Source of the DNA: Halocaridina rubra
Taxonomy: Eukaryota; Arthropoda; Malacostraca; Decapoda; Atyidae
Reading direction: 5' to 3'
DNA length: 64,000 bases
Assembly (NCBI GenBank): GCA_037179515.1
Contig: JAXCGZ010000077.1
Coordinates: 1 to 64,000, forward strand
The translations under genes were made by a program, and so were the position numbers. The notes under the pieces were generated by a model that saw only the letters and a program-made list of their open reading frames with translations, was not told the origin of the DNA and made no database searches. This document shows positions 1-10,055 of this stretch, piece after piece (positions within the stretch are counted from its first letter, which is position 1; each line of letters opens with the position of its first letter).

Positions 1-114
1 GTTATGTTAAAGGGAATTAATTTTTTTAGTTAGAAAATAACAGTTATGTTACTAATTTTATTTAATAAGGCATCTAACAGCCTCAATTGACATTGAGCGA
101 AACACTCTGTCACA
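1..114 (-). repeat. Family G LTR, 5' tip (partial)
   Basis: The reverse complement begins TGTGACAGAGTG and matches the first ~110 bases of the LTRs that start at 56095 (plus) and end at 12080, 36022 and 45229 (minus). It stops at the window edge. On its other side lies LINE-A ORF1 instead of a polypurine tract, so this is probably the 5' LTR of an element extending leftward out of the window, inserted in LINE-A. The uninterrupted LINE sequence is seen near 7845-7860. Confidence 0.8.
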
Positions 115-797
115 CTCCCCTGCCATGTTGGCTCCTGGGATTCACTTATGCCTGAGATTACCACTGTCTTCTCCTTATCAAGTGCCTGTCTGATGAGTGG
201 GTTTGCCCTTTCCATCACAACGTCTTTCATTTTTTCGATTACTGTCTCTTTATAGTCAACTGTTTGTATGTTTTCCAGTGCCACCACCTTTACAGCCTCT
301 TTTACTGCCACATTCCCCTTTAGTGCATCAGCAAAGGAAGTTTTCATGACATCATTTTCCATATTCAGCTCCTGGAACTCTTTTCTGAACTGTTCAATGT
401 TTTCCTTAATCTGGACATTCCAAGCAGCAATCTCGTCTCTCTCAGAGGAGAGCAGTGAACTAACATCTAATTCCTTTAGCTTGTCATTCAGCTGTTTGTT
501 TTTATCTTCTTGTTTAGAAATTCTAGATTCTAGTTGACTCTTTTCCCCTTCCAGCTTATTTATTCTTTTTTCTAGTTCCTTTCTCTCCTGCCCTTGTTCT
601 TTATTTGCTTCCTCCAAAGATCTTATTTGCTCTCTGAGTGTTTCATTCTCTTTCATTTCTCCATCCATATTCCGAATTTTATCATCAAGGCTTATAACCA
701 TTTCCTCTAAATTCTTGAATTTCTGTTTAAGTCTCCTAATGGTTACCCCTCCTACCGACCCATGGATGGGAGAGGTTTGGGACAGAGATGGAGTCAT
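115..797 (-). pseudogene. LINE-A ORF1 protein, truncated (coiled coil)
   Basis: This is the N-terminal part of the first ORF of the LINE-A non-LTR retrotransposon, the presumed RNA-binding chaperone. The start ATG is at 797 and the frame is open for about 227 codons until the family G LTR cuts it. Residues ~20-120 are rich in E, K, Q, L and R with heptad character, a likely coiled coil. A conserved block after it (VVALENIQTVDYKETV) matches the second copy at 7880-8095. The C-terminal RNA-binding region is lost to the LTR insertion at ~114. This copy keeps the reading frame in the coiled coil, whereas the copy at 7450-8525 has a frameshift there. ORF1 identity is inferred from position upstream of the endonuclease ORF in the longer copy. 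Confidence 0.75.
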
Positions 798-1310
798 TTT
801 TATGTTCTCCCTCTCACAGAATATAGAAAGAAGACGAGAAAGAGGAAAAAAAAAGAGAAAAAATTTTAATTAAGCTTCACACAGAATTTTTATATCTCCA
901 TATAAGTGCTATTTAGTGACTCAGTTTATCTCTTTTCTGGTAACACACATCTTAACTTAAAAACTTGACCATGGTAATTTAAGGATAAAAAGAAAAAGAA
1001 AAAAAATGCAACAAAACAAAAGTCAAACCTGAAGGAAAAATTCGAACCTGTGTCTGAGGAGGCACCCACCTGTTTCTGCTATATATTCTTCCTCACTGAT
1101 AAACTCACTTGCTAACCAAGATATGTATCACAGGATTAGACTTTACATTTGACTCAATATATATACAAAATAAAAAAAAATAGTAAAAGAGAAAGCTAAA
1201 AGAAAAGCAAAAAAATGAAGAAAAATAAGACAGCTGTACTACTTGGCAACTTAACTCAGTACTGTTGACAGGTGGATATTTGGTATTTTCTTTTTTTTAA
1301 TTATTCAATT
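798..1310 (-). other. LINE-A 5' untranslated region (partial)
   Basis: This A/T-rich stretch has no credible ORF. It matches 8526-9040, the leader of the longer LINE-A copy, nearly base for base (for example the segment ending GACAGGTGTATATTTGG). It lacks the outermost ~390 bases of the leader and breaks into LINE-B at about 1310. Confidence 0.7.
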
Positions 1311-2590
1311 ATTTGTACTGGTGGCGATGGGGAGCTGGTTGGAGCTTGCAATTTCCGCGAATTTGACGGAGAGTTCTTCTGCTGCCCTGCTAGGATCCCA
1401 GTGGGGGATGGTTTTAGGAAGTTTACCTTTAGCAATGGAGTTAATGCTCCTCCACATCTGGCCCACAGAGGTTTGAGCATCAAGGGTGGAACACCATGCT
1501 AGCCATTTTTTCCTCTTAATGGTGCGTGTCTCTTCATGGACATGTTGTTTGACTGCCTGGAGAGTGCGGTAGGAGTCTTCAGTGAGACGTTTTTTGTGCA
1601 TTTTCCGGATGACTTTGAGCCGGTGATTGAGTTCTTTAACTCTGTCACAGTAGTACCATCTGTCCCGATGAGTGGTGTGTTGTGAATTACAGAGGAGGAT
1701 GGAGGAGTTTGCTGCAGCTTGCAGGGCATTGACTAGCTTGGCCTCTGCTTGGTCGATGTCTTCGAATGGTGTGTAGGCTAAAAACCAATTGCTGAGGTGC
1801 TCCTGGAATCGGCCCCAGTCAGCCTTCTGGAAATTCCATCGATGGGTAGGAGCAGGGATTTGGAAGATTTCAGGAATTGGCCGTGTGAGATGGATCCCGT
1901 AGTGGTTGCTTGTGACCAGGGGATGAACTCTCCATGTGGCGTCTTGCCTTAGGGAGTTGGAGACAAAGGTGAGGTCCAGTATTCCACCTCTGTCATGACT
2001 TGGCTCATGATTGTTGAGAAGGGAGATGTCTTCTCGGTCATCCAGCAGGCTAATGATATGTCTGCCTGCAGCACAGGGGCGCTCATACCTGAATCTTGGA
2101 AGGTGCGCATTGAAGTCGCTTCCTATTACCAAGTCACGATGACTGGCTAGCCCGAAGAAGGTAGTCAGGTCTAAGCCACCATCGTGTCGTCTGTAAATGT
2201 TGTACAGATCTATGCAGCTGCCCTGAAGTTGGATGCTAACAGCGAGGACGTGGACATCTTTGCCGCAGAAGACTGGTCAGGTTATTTCCTTAGCTAATAG
2301 GTTTTTCCTGATGACGGTGGCGCTGCCTCTGTTCTCCCTTGGAGACCAGTGTTGGTAGAATCCTTTGTATTCTCAGATTTTTGGAGTGTTTTGCTCTGTG
2401 CACAGGGTTTCTTGAACCATGATGACATCTATATTGTCAGCCATGGCAATGCCTTCAAGATGTTGTACCTTGTGTCTGAGACCCTGGGAATTCCAGTGTA
2501 GGATCCCGAGATTAGACCTTGATGATTTAAGGAGGTGGAGGTGGTAGGAGTGGTGGATTGTTGAAGCTGGTGGTGGGTTCTGGAGACTAG
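1311..2590 (-). pseudogene. LINE-B ORF2 fragment: APE-type endonuclease
   Basis: This is the endonuclease domain of a second LINE family that nicks target DNA for target-primed reverse transcription. Read on the minus strand, the N-terminal part (2590-2133) gives motifs WNSQGLRHK and IMVQETLC but has in-frame stops. From 2132 down a frame stays open for 275 codons and starts GSDFNAHLPRF, the GDFN-type catalytic motif of APE endonucleases. Further on come ILDLTFVSN and TSNHYGIHL, equivalents of the conserved D-F and SDH motifs (SDH reads SNH here). The ORF runs into the linker before RT and then stops at ~1311, so the RT is missing. The motif style suggests the Jockey/I group, which is an inference. 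Confidence 0.75.
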
Positions 2591-2764
2591 GGCTTGGGCG
2601 ACGATGGATGGGCTACTTCGATGAATTGATTATAGGCATCTTGAGGAGAGGCGTCTGCTTCAAGGAGTCGAACAGCTGCCAGTATGGCCTGAATAAGAAG
2701 GTTGGTGAGCTCATTAACTCTGAAGAGGGTTTGTTGTTGGGAAGAGGAGGCAAAAGAACTGGCA
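2591..2764 (-). pseudogene. LINE-B ORF1 C-terminal tail
   Basis: About 55 codons immediately upstream of the LINE-B endonuclease (NELTNLLIQAILAAVR...ASPQDAYNQF) end in a stop near 2587. Position before ORF2 suggests the C-terminus of the LINE-B Gag-like ORF1. The apparent N-terminus of the same open frame (GRRVKESIFQ) is a frame-shadow of family G pol, so the element boundary lies near 2765. Confidence 0.45.
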
Positions 2765-3690
2765 ATGTTTCCAAGAGCTTGAAAAATACTCTCTTTGACT
2801 CGTCTGCCCATGCGAGGTTTTACCTCGCTTTAAGGAGGTCATTTGCAGCAAAGGTGCAGCAATAGTATTAAAGTGTGGAATGAACTGTTGGTAGTAGCTA
2901 ACACTACCCAGAAATGATCTTAGTTGAGTGAGAGTAGCAGGTTTTTCCATATCCTTAATAGCTCGCACCTTGTCCTATATAGGAGACATAGCTCCTTCTC
3001 CGATCAAGTGGCTGAAATACTGCAATTGTGTGAAACCAATCTCGCATTTGGAAGGTTTTAAATGAAGTCCATGCTATTTCAGAGGAGTGAGAACTCTACA
3101 AAGAGTCGTGAGGTGCTATAACCAATCCTGAAAATGCACGAAAATATCATCCATAAAGCAAGAAACGTTATTGAGGTCCTACAATACTGTCTTTATGAGT
3201 TGGCTGAAGCAGCCAGGGGCATTCACCATCCCAAAAGGCATGACCCTGAACTGGCATAGATCGTATCATGTGGAAAAGGCTGTTAGAGGCTTGGTAGTCT
3301 TGGTCAGTAGGACTTATCAAAATCCACTGGCCAGATCCAGTTTGGACAAGTAGCGGGTTCGAGAGAGTAATGAGAAAATATGCTTGGTGTAGGCAATGGG
3401 CTCTCCGTCAAAGATGGTATGGGAACTAAGGTTACGACATTCGAGGCAGAACCTGTGACTGCCAATTCACTTATGCACTGCCAGTAACGGTGAACACCAA
3501 GGCGAAATGCTCTTTTCAACTATTCCGAGACGGACCCAAGATTTCCTTCAGCTGTACGGAAAGCTCGTGGGGAAGGCCATAGGAATGCCGAAATGGCTCT
3601 GGGTTAGTCAATCTGACATGATGCTTAAGGGTAGCGGTAGTGCCTGGGAGGTCGTTGTATTGCCATCAATATTTAACATGCAATTGTTGA
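2765..3690 (-). pseudogene. Element G-A reverse transcriptase (decayed)
   Basis: This is the RT of the oldest family G copy (G-A). Minus-strand reading gives the RT thumb motif IKDMEKPATLTQLRSFLGS, then YYQQFIPHFNTIAAP, and upstream the SKLDLASGFWQ-type region and the FMDDIFVHFQD-equivalent of the catalytic box. Several frameshifts and stops break it. The RT N-terminus is joined near 3655 to the integrase C-terminal tail through a deletion of the linker present in G-B (14140-14470). RNase H is missing because LINE-B lies beyond 2765. Confidence 0.8.
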
Positions 3691-4060
3691 CGGTCACACG
3701 GTGTACCTTAGTGTATAATCCATTCTAGCATAGCATTAGATTGTGAGTATCTGTTGAAAGAAGTAACAGAGCTCGATCTCCGGGTGTCAGGGCCCAACAC
3801 CAGGCACGCTTGTCAAAGAGGAGCTTGTCAGTCTTCTGGTGATCCTTAATGGCTAATTGGGAAGTTTTCCAGGCCTTTGTGAGATGGGACGTAGACTTCA
3901 AAATATACTCATGGACGTCCCTATCGTCATCCTTGATGGTAGGTGAGTCCCAACACTCTGCCAAGAATTCCACTGGGCTTCTGACCTTATGACCATACAT
4001 CATCTCGAAAGGCCAATATCCAATAGTGTCGTGGGGTGTGTGTCTCAAGAAGAAAAGTGC
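3691..4060 (-). pseudogene. Element G-A integrase, C-terminal part
   Basis: The minus strand encodes RHTPHDTIGYWPFEMMYGHKV followed by VEFLAECWDSPTI and ALTPGDRALLLL: the end of the integrase core and the C-terminal domain, as in G-B and G-C. It sits between protease (4080-4400) and RT (2765-3690), so the PR-IN-RT order is visible here too. The zinc-binding and most of the catalytic core are deleted. Confidence 0.8.
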
Positions 4061-4531
4061 AGCGGGATGAACTTGTGGGGCTTTTCACTTGTAGTATTTG
4101 CAGTCCATGTCAATGACACAGCAGCGTCATATCTGAAGTTCTCCCCCAGCAACCCGGACTCGAATGACTTTGCCTGATGAATCTCTCATCAACAAACATG
4201 CCACTGGTCCCTGTTTAGAGGGCTATCTCAGCTTCCACACCATTGATGGTTCCTAGGTATTTTGGGATCATCTCGGGATCATCAAGTTTGGTGAATTCCA
4301 CATTGGCAAGTTTGTATTGTGGTTCCTCGGCGTTATCCTCAGTGGCCCTTTCTGGCATTGTTTCTACGGCATTGGCCAAATGAATGGCTAGACGGTTATG
4401 AGGGCAGCTGCTATGAGAGCTAGTGTGGTGGCTCTTAGAGTTTAGCTGAAAACCCTAGGAAGGTGTAGCAGGGTAATTGCCCTCTCCTCTGAACTGCTCA
4501 GGCTTAGGTCTTACCAAGTCGTCCTTCTTGA
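4061..4531 (-). pseudogene. Element G-A protease and Gag 3' end
   Basis: This is a retroviral-type aspartic protease that would process the Gag-Pol precursor. Minus-strand reading gives LANVEFTKLDD, IPKYLGTINGVEAEIAL and then a stop codon followed by TGTSG. In other copies this site reads LDTGA or LDTGS, so the catalytic aspartate codon itself has become TAA. The stretch 4401-4531 is the proline/lysine-rich end of Gag and is interrupted by LINE-A after ...TTCTTGAGTG. Gag continues at 9426-10055 on the other side of LINE-A. Confidence 0.8.
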
Positions 4532-4534
4532 GTG

Positions 4535-4562
4535 ATTACCTAATTGTGATTACCTAATTGTG
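4535..4562 (-). repeat. LINE-A 3'-terminal 14-bp repeats
   Basis: Two copies of ATTACCTAATTGTG (sense strand CACAATTAGGTAAT) end the element. The same ending is found at 22248-22275, 25397-25424, 45552 on and 45877 on, always at the 3' edge of a LINE-A copy. CR1/L2-type LINEs characteristically end in short tandem repeats. Confidence 0.85.
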
Positions 4563-6262
4563 TTTTCGGGAAAGAGCCCAAAGCTCGTATCTTCCCGTCT
4601 CCTGATCGGTTCCATTTTATACTTGTGATACTTATCATACCTGTCCTTAAAACTATGGATTGAGATAGCATTAACTACCTCCTCGCTTAGCCAATTCCAA
4701 TTATCAACTACTCTTACACTGAAAAAGTATTTCCTTACATCCTGCAAAGAAGTTTTCTTACGAAGCTTCAAACTATGACCTCTAGTTCTAGAGCCAGCCA
4801 TATCAATATATCGATCCCTATCCACTCTATCATAACCATGAAGGAATTTAAAGACTGCCACCATATCCCCCCTCAGTCTTCTAGCTTCGAGTGATGGTAA
4901 GTCTAATTACCTAAGCCTCTCATCATAATTGAGATTGCGTATTTCTGCCACCAGTTTCGTGGCATGTCTTTGAACTTTTTCAAGCTTAGCTATGTGCTTT
5001 TTCAAGTGTGGATTCCAAATGGGGGCTGCATATTCGAGTTTTGGCCTCACATAGGTTACATAAATATTTCTGAACATTTCCTTGTCCATGTGGCTGAAGG
5101 CTACCCTTACATTTGATAAGAATGCATATGCTGCCCTTACTATGCCATTTATATGTATTTCTGGAGACAAATCTGCCAGTATGTTTACTCCTAGATCTCT
5201 CTCATTTTCTGTCTTTTGAAGTTGTACTCCAGCCAATTAGTAGTCAGGCTTGGGCCTTCTTGCACGTTACCCATTCACATTACCTTACATTTTGAAGTAT
5301 TAAATTTCATTAGCCACCTTTCTGACCACTCATGCAGATTATTTAGATCCTCCTGAAGTTCTTAACCATTGTTCTCATTTTTTACTTTCTTCACAATCTT
5401 TGCATCATCTGCAAACATATTCATGAATGAATTTACAGACTCTGGTAGGTCATTTACATATACAAGGAACAAAAGTGGCCCTAAAGCATAACCCTGTGGA
5501 ACTCCACTACTAACTCTTCTCTATTCAGACATTGAGTGTCTTACTTTAACCCTCTGTTCCCTTCCTTCTAAGTAAGTTTTTATCCATTCCAAAACATTTC
5601 CACCTATTCTAGCCATTGCTTGCAGCTTCCTAATAAGTCTCCCATGAGGAACAGTGTCAAATGCTTTCTGGAAGTCTAGGAATATGCAATCTGCCCAGCC
5701 CTCTCTTTCCTGTAAGATTCGGCTTACCTCATCATAAAATTCTAATAAGTTTGTTACTGTTGATCTACCTTCTCTGAAGCCATGTTGCCTCACTGACAAA
5801 AGTTGATGGATTCCAAGTGAAGAGAGATATGTTTCCTTAGTAGTTTCTCCATAACTTTGCAAACTATGCTGGTCAAGGAAACTGGTCTATTGTTCAGAGC
5901 CATATCCCTCCTTCCCTTTTTGAAGATAGGTATCACATTTGCTTATTTCCAGCATCTTGGAATCTCCCCTGACTCCAGTGACTTTTTAAATATGATACTT
6001 AGTGCCACTGATATTGAGTTTGGGCATTTCTTAAGCACATGAGGGGATATGTCATCAGGACCTGTAGCTTTATGAACATCTAAATCCATTAGTGCTTTGC
6101 ATACCTCTGTGGCTGTAAGGTTGATGTTCTCTAATACCTTCCCTTGAGCTTCTATCTCTGCAATCTGAGGGGGTGGGGTATTTTCTACTGAAAATACTGA
6201 CTGAAACTCCTTGTTCAATTCTTTGCAGATCTCTTCATCCGTCTCAGTGATGCTTCCATCCG
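4563..6262 (-). pseudogene. LINE-A copy 1 ORF2: reverse transcriptase part
   Basis: This RT copies the LINE RNA at the nicked target. On the minus strand in order: DLDVHKATGPDDISPHVLKK, the RPVSLTS region, GFREGRSTVTNLLEF, IFLDFQKAFDTVPHGRL, GVPQGSVLG-type loop, FADDAKI catalytic box, then a C-terminal region with NERDLGVNILADLSPE and PKLEYAAPIWNPHL, ending SFKDRYDKYHKYK. Premature stops occur (for example after PRCWK and after VRHSMSE), so translation would be broken into pieces. Copies 3 and 4 on the plus strand are cleaner versions of the same protein. Confidence 0.85.
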
Positions 6263-7475
6263 CTCACTTGAGCCTTAAAAGCTGTTCTTTTACCTTTAGT
6301 ATTCCACTGATAAAGCTGTGGAAAAGCTTGGGATTTTCATTAGCCTTCCTGGTGATGTCCCTCTCATAGTCTCTCTCTGCCTCTCTCCTTTTACTTAGGT
6401 AGTCATTTTTTGCTCTTTTGTAGGTTTGCCAGGCATTTATGTTTTTTCTCCTCCTATGCCTTTTCCAGCATTTGTCTCTCCACTCCTTAGCTCCTTTACC
6501 CCCATTATCGAACCATTTTTCTCTGGCATGAATTACACCTACTCTGGTGATAGGTATGCAGCAATCTACTATCTTCCCATATTTCTCACAAAAGATGTCA
6601 TACATTTCTTGTACAGACTTGTGGTAAAATAAGGTTCTCCAGTCAATAACTGCAAAAAGCTCATTCATTTTGATGTAATCTCCTTTCTGATAATTCCTCC
6701 TCATGTCCTCAGTGCCTCTACTCTCAGGCAGAATATCTTCAATGATATACTCCATCAACAACACACAGTGGTCACTCTTTCCAACTGGTGGTTCATACTC
6801 AATTTTTTCAGTATCCAACACGTTATCTGTGAATACTAGATCAAGTAGTGATGGCTCATCCCCACCCGTGGTCCTCGTTGGTTCCATTACATGTTGGTGT
6901 AGGAAATTCCCTTGTATGCAATCTAGGAATATTGCCCCAAATGAGTCCTCACCACTGTGTAGGTCAAGATTTATCCAATCTATCTCTTTATGATTAAAAT
7001 CTCCCTTAATCAAAATCCTACATTTTTTTTCCTGCGCCATGTTAACAACAGAGTTCATGACTTCAATAGTACCTATATGACTTTCCTCATAAACTTCAAG
7101 CCTATTCTGGGCCCTTGGTGGGTTATATACAACAGTTATTATAATGCTCTCTGACCCAGTATTTATGCGAGCAACAAGAAATTCCTTGAACTCACTTTCT
7201 ATAGCCAAGTTTATTTCTTCAACTTGAATCCTTTCACTTATGAGCAGTGCTATCCCTCCACCAGTCCTCTCAGATCTTTCAACCCTTAGTATTTTGAAGC
7301 CCTTAGGAAAAACTGTGACACTGTTTATGGCCTCACCCAACTTAGTCTCTGTAATTGCTACTATATCTGCCTTACTGTTGTGAATCCTATCTTTTAATTT
7401 TACTGCCTTACCAAAAAATCCATCAGCATTTGTGTATAACAATCTTAATGAGGCCCCATCCCCTGATCTTATGTC
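6263..7475 (-). pseudogene. LINE-A copy 1 ORF2: APE endonuclease part
   Basis: This is an AP-like endonuclease, open for 392 codons from 7442 to 6264. Visible motifs: LYTNADG at the N-terminus, ADIVAITETKL (metal-binding Glu), ERTGGGIALLIS, VVYNPPR, ILIKGDFNHKEIDW (catalytic Asp/Asn), LLDLVFTDN and GKSDHCVLL (SDH motif). All catalytic-site motifs look intact. The frame ends at a stop in place of Arg in LRLKRADGS, separating it from the RT. The coding frame continues a few codons upstream of the first ATG into the end of ORF1. Confidence 0.85.
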
Positions 7476-8525
7476 ATTATCTTCTTTATCTCCTCTTTGT
7501 CTGGAAGAACTCTGTAATGAAAATTTTTCTTCTCTTCTTCATTTCTTTCCTCATTTAACCTTCTTGCCTCTTGCAACAAGTTTTTGATCTTTCCCATCTC
7601 TTCCTGTGTTCTGTATCGTCAAATGAACACTTCTTTGAATTCTTGAAGGTCTTTTAGACTTTTTTTTCTCAACAATATTTCCCTACATGTTTCCCCTCTC
7701 TCAAAGGTTACTTTTGTTGGTCTCGGCTCTCCTTCCCTCGAATATTTACGTAGTTGGTGTATGTTTACAATATCCTCAGGACCACAAACTACTCCAAGCT
7801 TTCTTATCAGGTCTACAACCCTAGCTTTATTTTCTTCAAGTCTCCCCTGCCATGTTGGCTCCTGGGATTCGCTTATGCCTTACATTACCACTGTCTTCTC
7901 CTTATCAAGTGCCTGTTTAATGAGTGGGTTTGCCCTTTCCATCACAACGTCTTTCATTTTGTCGATTACTGTCTCTTTATAGTCAACTGTTTGTATGCTT
8001 TCCAGTGCCACCACCTTTACAGCCTCTTTTACTGCCACATTCCCCTTTAGTGCATCAGCAAAGGGAGTTTTCATGACATCATTTTCCATATTCAACTCCT
8101 GGAACTCTTTTCTGAACTGTTCAATGTTTTTCTTAATCTGGACATTCCATGCAGCAATCTCGTTTCTCTCAGAAGAGAGCAGTGAACTAACATCTAATTC
8201 CTTTAGCTTGTCATTCAGCTGTTTGTTTTTATCTTCTTGTTTAGAAATTCTAGTTTCTAGTTGACCCTTTTTCCCTTCCAGCTTCTTTATTCTTTTTTTC
8301 TAGTTCCTTTCTCTCCTGCCCTTGTGCTTTATTTGCTTCCTCCAAAGATCTTATTTGCTCTCTGAGTGTTTCATTCTCTTTCATCTCTCCATCCATATTC
8401 CGAATTTTATCATCAAGGCTTATAACCATTGCCTCTATTTTCTTGATATTCTGTTTAAGTCTCCTAATGGCTACCCCTCCTTCCGACCCATGGGTGGGAG
8501 AGGTTTGGGACAGAGATGGCCTCAT
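7450..8525 (-). pseudogene. LINE-A copy 1 ORF1 (coiled coil + RNA-binding region)
   Basis: The ORF1 start is at 8525 (MRPSLSQTSP). A long E/K/Q-rich coiled coil is followed by the block NENDVMKT-type and VDYKETVIDKMKDVV, then a basic C-terminal domain visible in other frames: LIRKLGVVCGPEDIVNIHQL, PRPTKVTFERGETCREILL, EEMGKIKNLLQEARRL. This resembles the RRM/C-terminal-domain arrangement of LINE ORF1 nucleic-acid chaperones. A frameshift lies near 8290 (run of T) and stops near 7880 and 7615. The end of ORF1 (...QGMGPH-stop) overlaps the upstream extension of ORF2 in another frame. Confidence 0.75.
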
Positions 8526-9425
8526 TTTTATGTTCTCCCTCTCACAGAATATAGAAAGAAGAAGAGAAAGAAAAAAAAAGAGAAAAACTTTTATTTAAGC
8601 TTCACACAGAATTTTTATATCTCCATATAAGTGCTATTTAGTGACTCAATTTATCTCTTTTCTGGTAACACACATCTTAAATTAAAAATTTGACTATAGT
8701 AATTTAAGGATAAAAAGAAAAAGAAAAAAAAAATGCATCAAAACAAAAGTCAAACCTGAAGGAAAATTCAAATTTGTGTCTGAGGAGGCACCCACCTGTT
8801 TCTGCTCTATATTCTTCCTAACTGATAAACTCACTTGCTAAGCAAGATATGTTATCACAGGATTAGACTTTACATTTAACTCAATATATATACAAAATAA
8901 AAAAAGCAGTAAAAGAGAAAGCTAAAAGAAAAGAAAAAAATGAAGAAAATAAGGCAGCTGTACTACTTGGCAAATTAACTCATTATTGTTGACAGGTGTA
9001 TATTTGGTATTTATATAATCATTCAATTATTTCGAGTATCAAACTAACTAACAAGTTAATATAAATGGGAAGGATACTGATTTTAACAATATATGGAGCC
9101 ACAGGATCAGGTAAACGGCCTAAGAGCTTTCCCCAGTTTACACAAAAAATTAGGTAATGTGATATGATGGCTTCACCTCTGGCAACTCTTCTAAATTTCC
9201 TTCAAGGCAGAACAGGACAGCAGCTTCTCTCTCCCCTCACGAATATGTTCTCAATTTTTTCCTTTAATATTTTGGACAGTCTCGTCATACAACAAATATA
9301 AGTTTTGTACTCACAATACTCTGCAGGATTTCAGATTTAGGGAAATTATGGTAGTTTTCCACTAAGCACTTAGTCACTCAAAAACACAAAAGAAAAATTT
9401 AAGAGATACTGGGATGTGTGTACTG
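8526..9425 (-). other. LINE-A copy 1 5' untranslated region
   Basis: About 900 A/T-rich bases lie upstream of ORF1 with no convincing ORF. The part near ORF1 is shared with 798-1310. The outer edge is set at the point where family G gag sequence resumes after a short GT run (9423-9438). Confidence 0.65.
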
Positions 9426-10055
9426 TGTGTGTGTGTGCATGGCCGTAATAAGGCTTTGGAGTGTTAGAAGGATGAGCTTAGATGATTGGAGTTCTGAAAA
9501 GGGCCCTTTTGCTTCCCGTTCCTGCAGTCTCCTTTCTGGTGAGAATCATGGCCTGCTGCGTGGGAGATGACACTCTGAGGAGAAGCCATGAGATCAGCCC
9601 TTCTTGCCCTCATAAGGCCACAGACACGTACTCCAGGCTAGTTGTGCTGGAGGTATTCATCCAGAGCGGCTAAACTTTTCTCAAAGTTGATCTCATCCTT
9701 AAGCTGAGTCTATTCATATGCAACAACATCCATAGGGAAGTCATTGGCAATTGAATCAAACATCAAGCACGGATACCACTTCTCGTGAGGACACTTTGCA
9801 ATTTGCAACCAATCATTAAAGAAGCGAGCCTTGCGTTTGCCAAAGGCACTACAGTTCTCCTCCTTCAATGAGAAATTGGAGACAAACCTAACACAACACT
9901 CAGCTTGAGAAAAGTTCTTCGAGGCAAGAAGTGTGCTTTTAACTTTCTCCTAGTCCCTCAGTTGCCTGTGGTCGAATTCATTGACTAGGACGAGCAGACG
10001 GGTGGCATGGAGGTGAGCTACCACCGAATCTTCTCAGCCTCTGTGCCTTCGTTAG
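9426..10055 (-). pseudogene. Element G-A gag, middle part
   Basis: This is a capsid-type Gag segment between two insertions (LINE-A below, G-B above). Minus-strand reading gives LRD-stop-EKVKSTLLASKNFSQAEC, KEENCSAFGKRKARFFNDWL, and ANDFPMDVVAY, with at least three stops. The DYEKVKSTLL...SPAECRARY...DWLRVAK pattern shared by all copies resembles the C-terminal capsid/SCAN fold region of gypsy and retroviral Gags (an inference from pattern). It ends exactly at the GTTAG duplicated by the insertion of G-B. Confidence 0.8.
10051..10055. other. Target site duplication of element G-B (left), GTTAG
   Basis: GTTAG at 10051-10055 directly precedes the G-B terminal TGTGGG. The same GTTAG at 26749-26753 directly follows its other terminus CTGTCACA. 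Joining the flanks restores gag sequence matching 17020-17070. Confidence 0.85.

Larger units (their letters stand above)
4532..9425 (-). mobile_element. LINE-A copy 1, nearly full length (~4.9 kb)
   Basis: This non-LTR retrotransposon has a leader, ORF1, ORF2 (endonuclease plus RT) and a 3' end made of 14-bp repeats instead of poly(A). It interrupts element G-A gag: the left flank ends CTTGAGTG and the right flank resumes GTGTGCATGGCCGTAATAAGG, together matching the uninterrupted gag of G-B at 16420-16450. RT motifs (FLDFQKAFDTVPHGRL, FADDAKI) and the repeat-type 3' terminus fit the CR1/L2 group. It carries many stops and frameshifts and is inactive. Confidence 0.85.

Noticed and set aside
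268..537. Plus-strand frames opposite the LINE-A ORF1 (also 7995-8264)
   Set aside because: Antisense of a repetitive coiled-coil coding region; low complexity in Ser/Phe and no independent support.
2587..2811. 74-codon frame as one protein
   Set aside because: It is a chimera: the N-terminal third is out-of-frame family G pol and the rest is LINE-B ORF1 tail; the join is an element boundary.
6703..6993. 96-residue open frame on the plus strand, recurring at 19809-20099, 22959-23249 and 29391-29681
   Set aside because: It is the antisense shadow of the LINE-A endonuclease; it recurs only because the LINE copies recur.
9423..9438. GT microsatellite as a regulatory or recombination element
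   Set aside because: Only a few repeats, at the LINE-A/gag boundary; most simply part of the target site.
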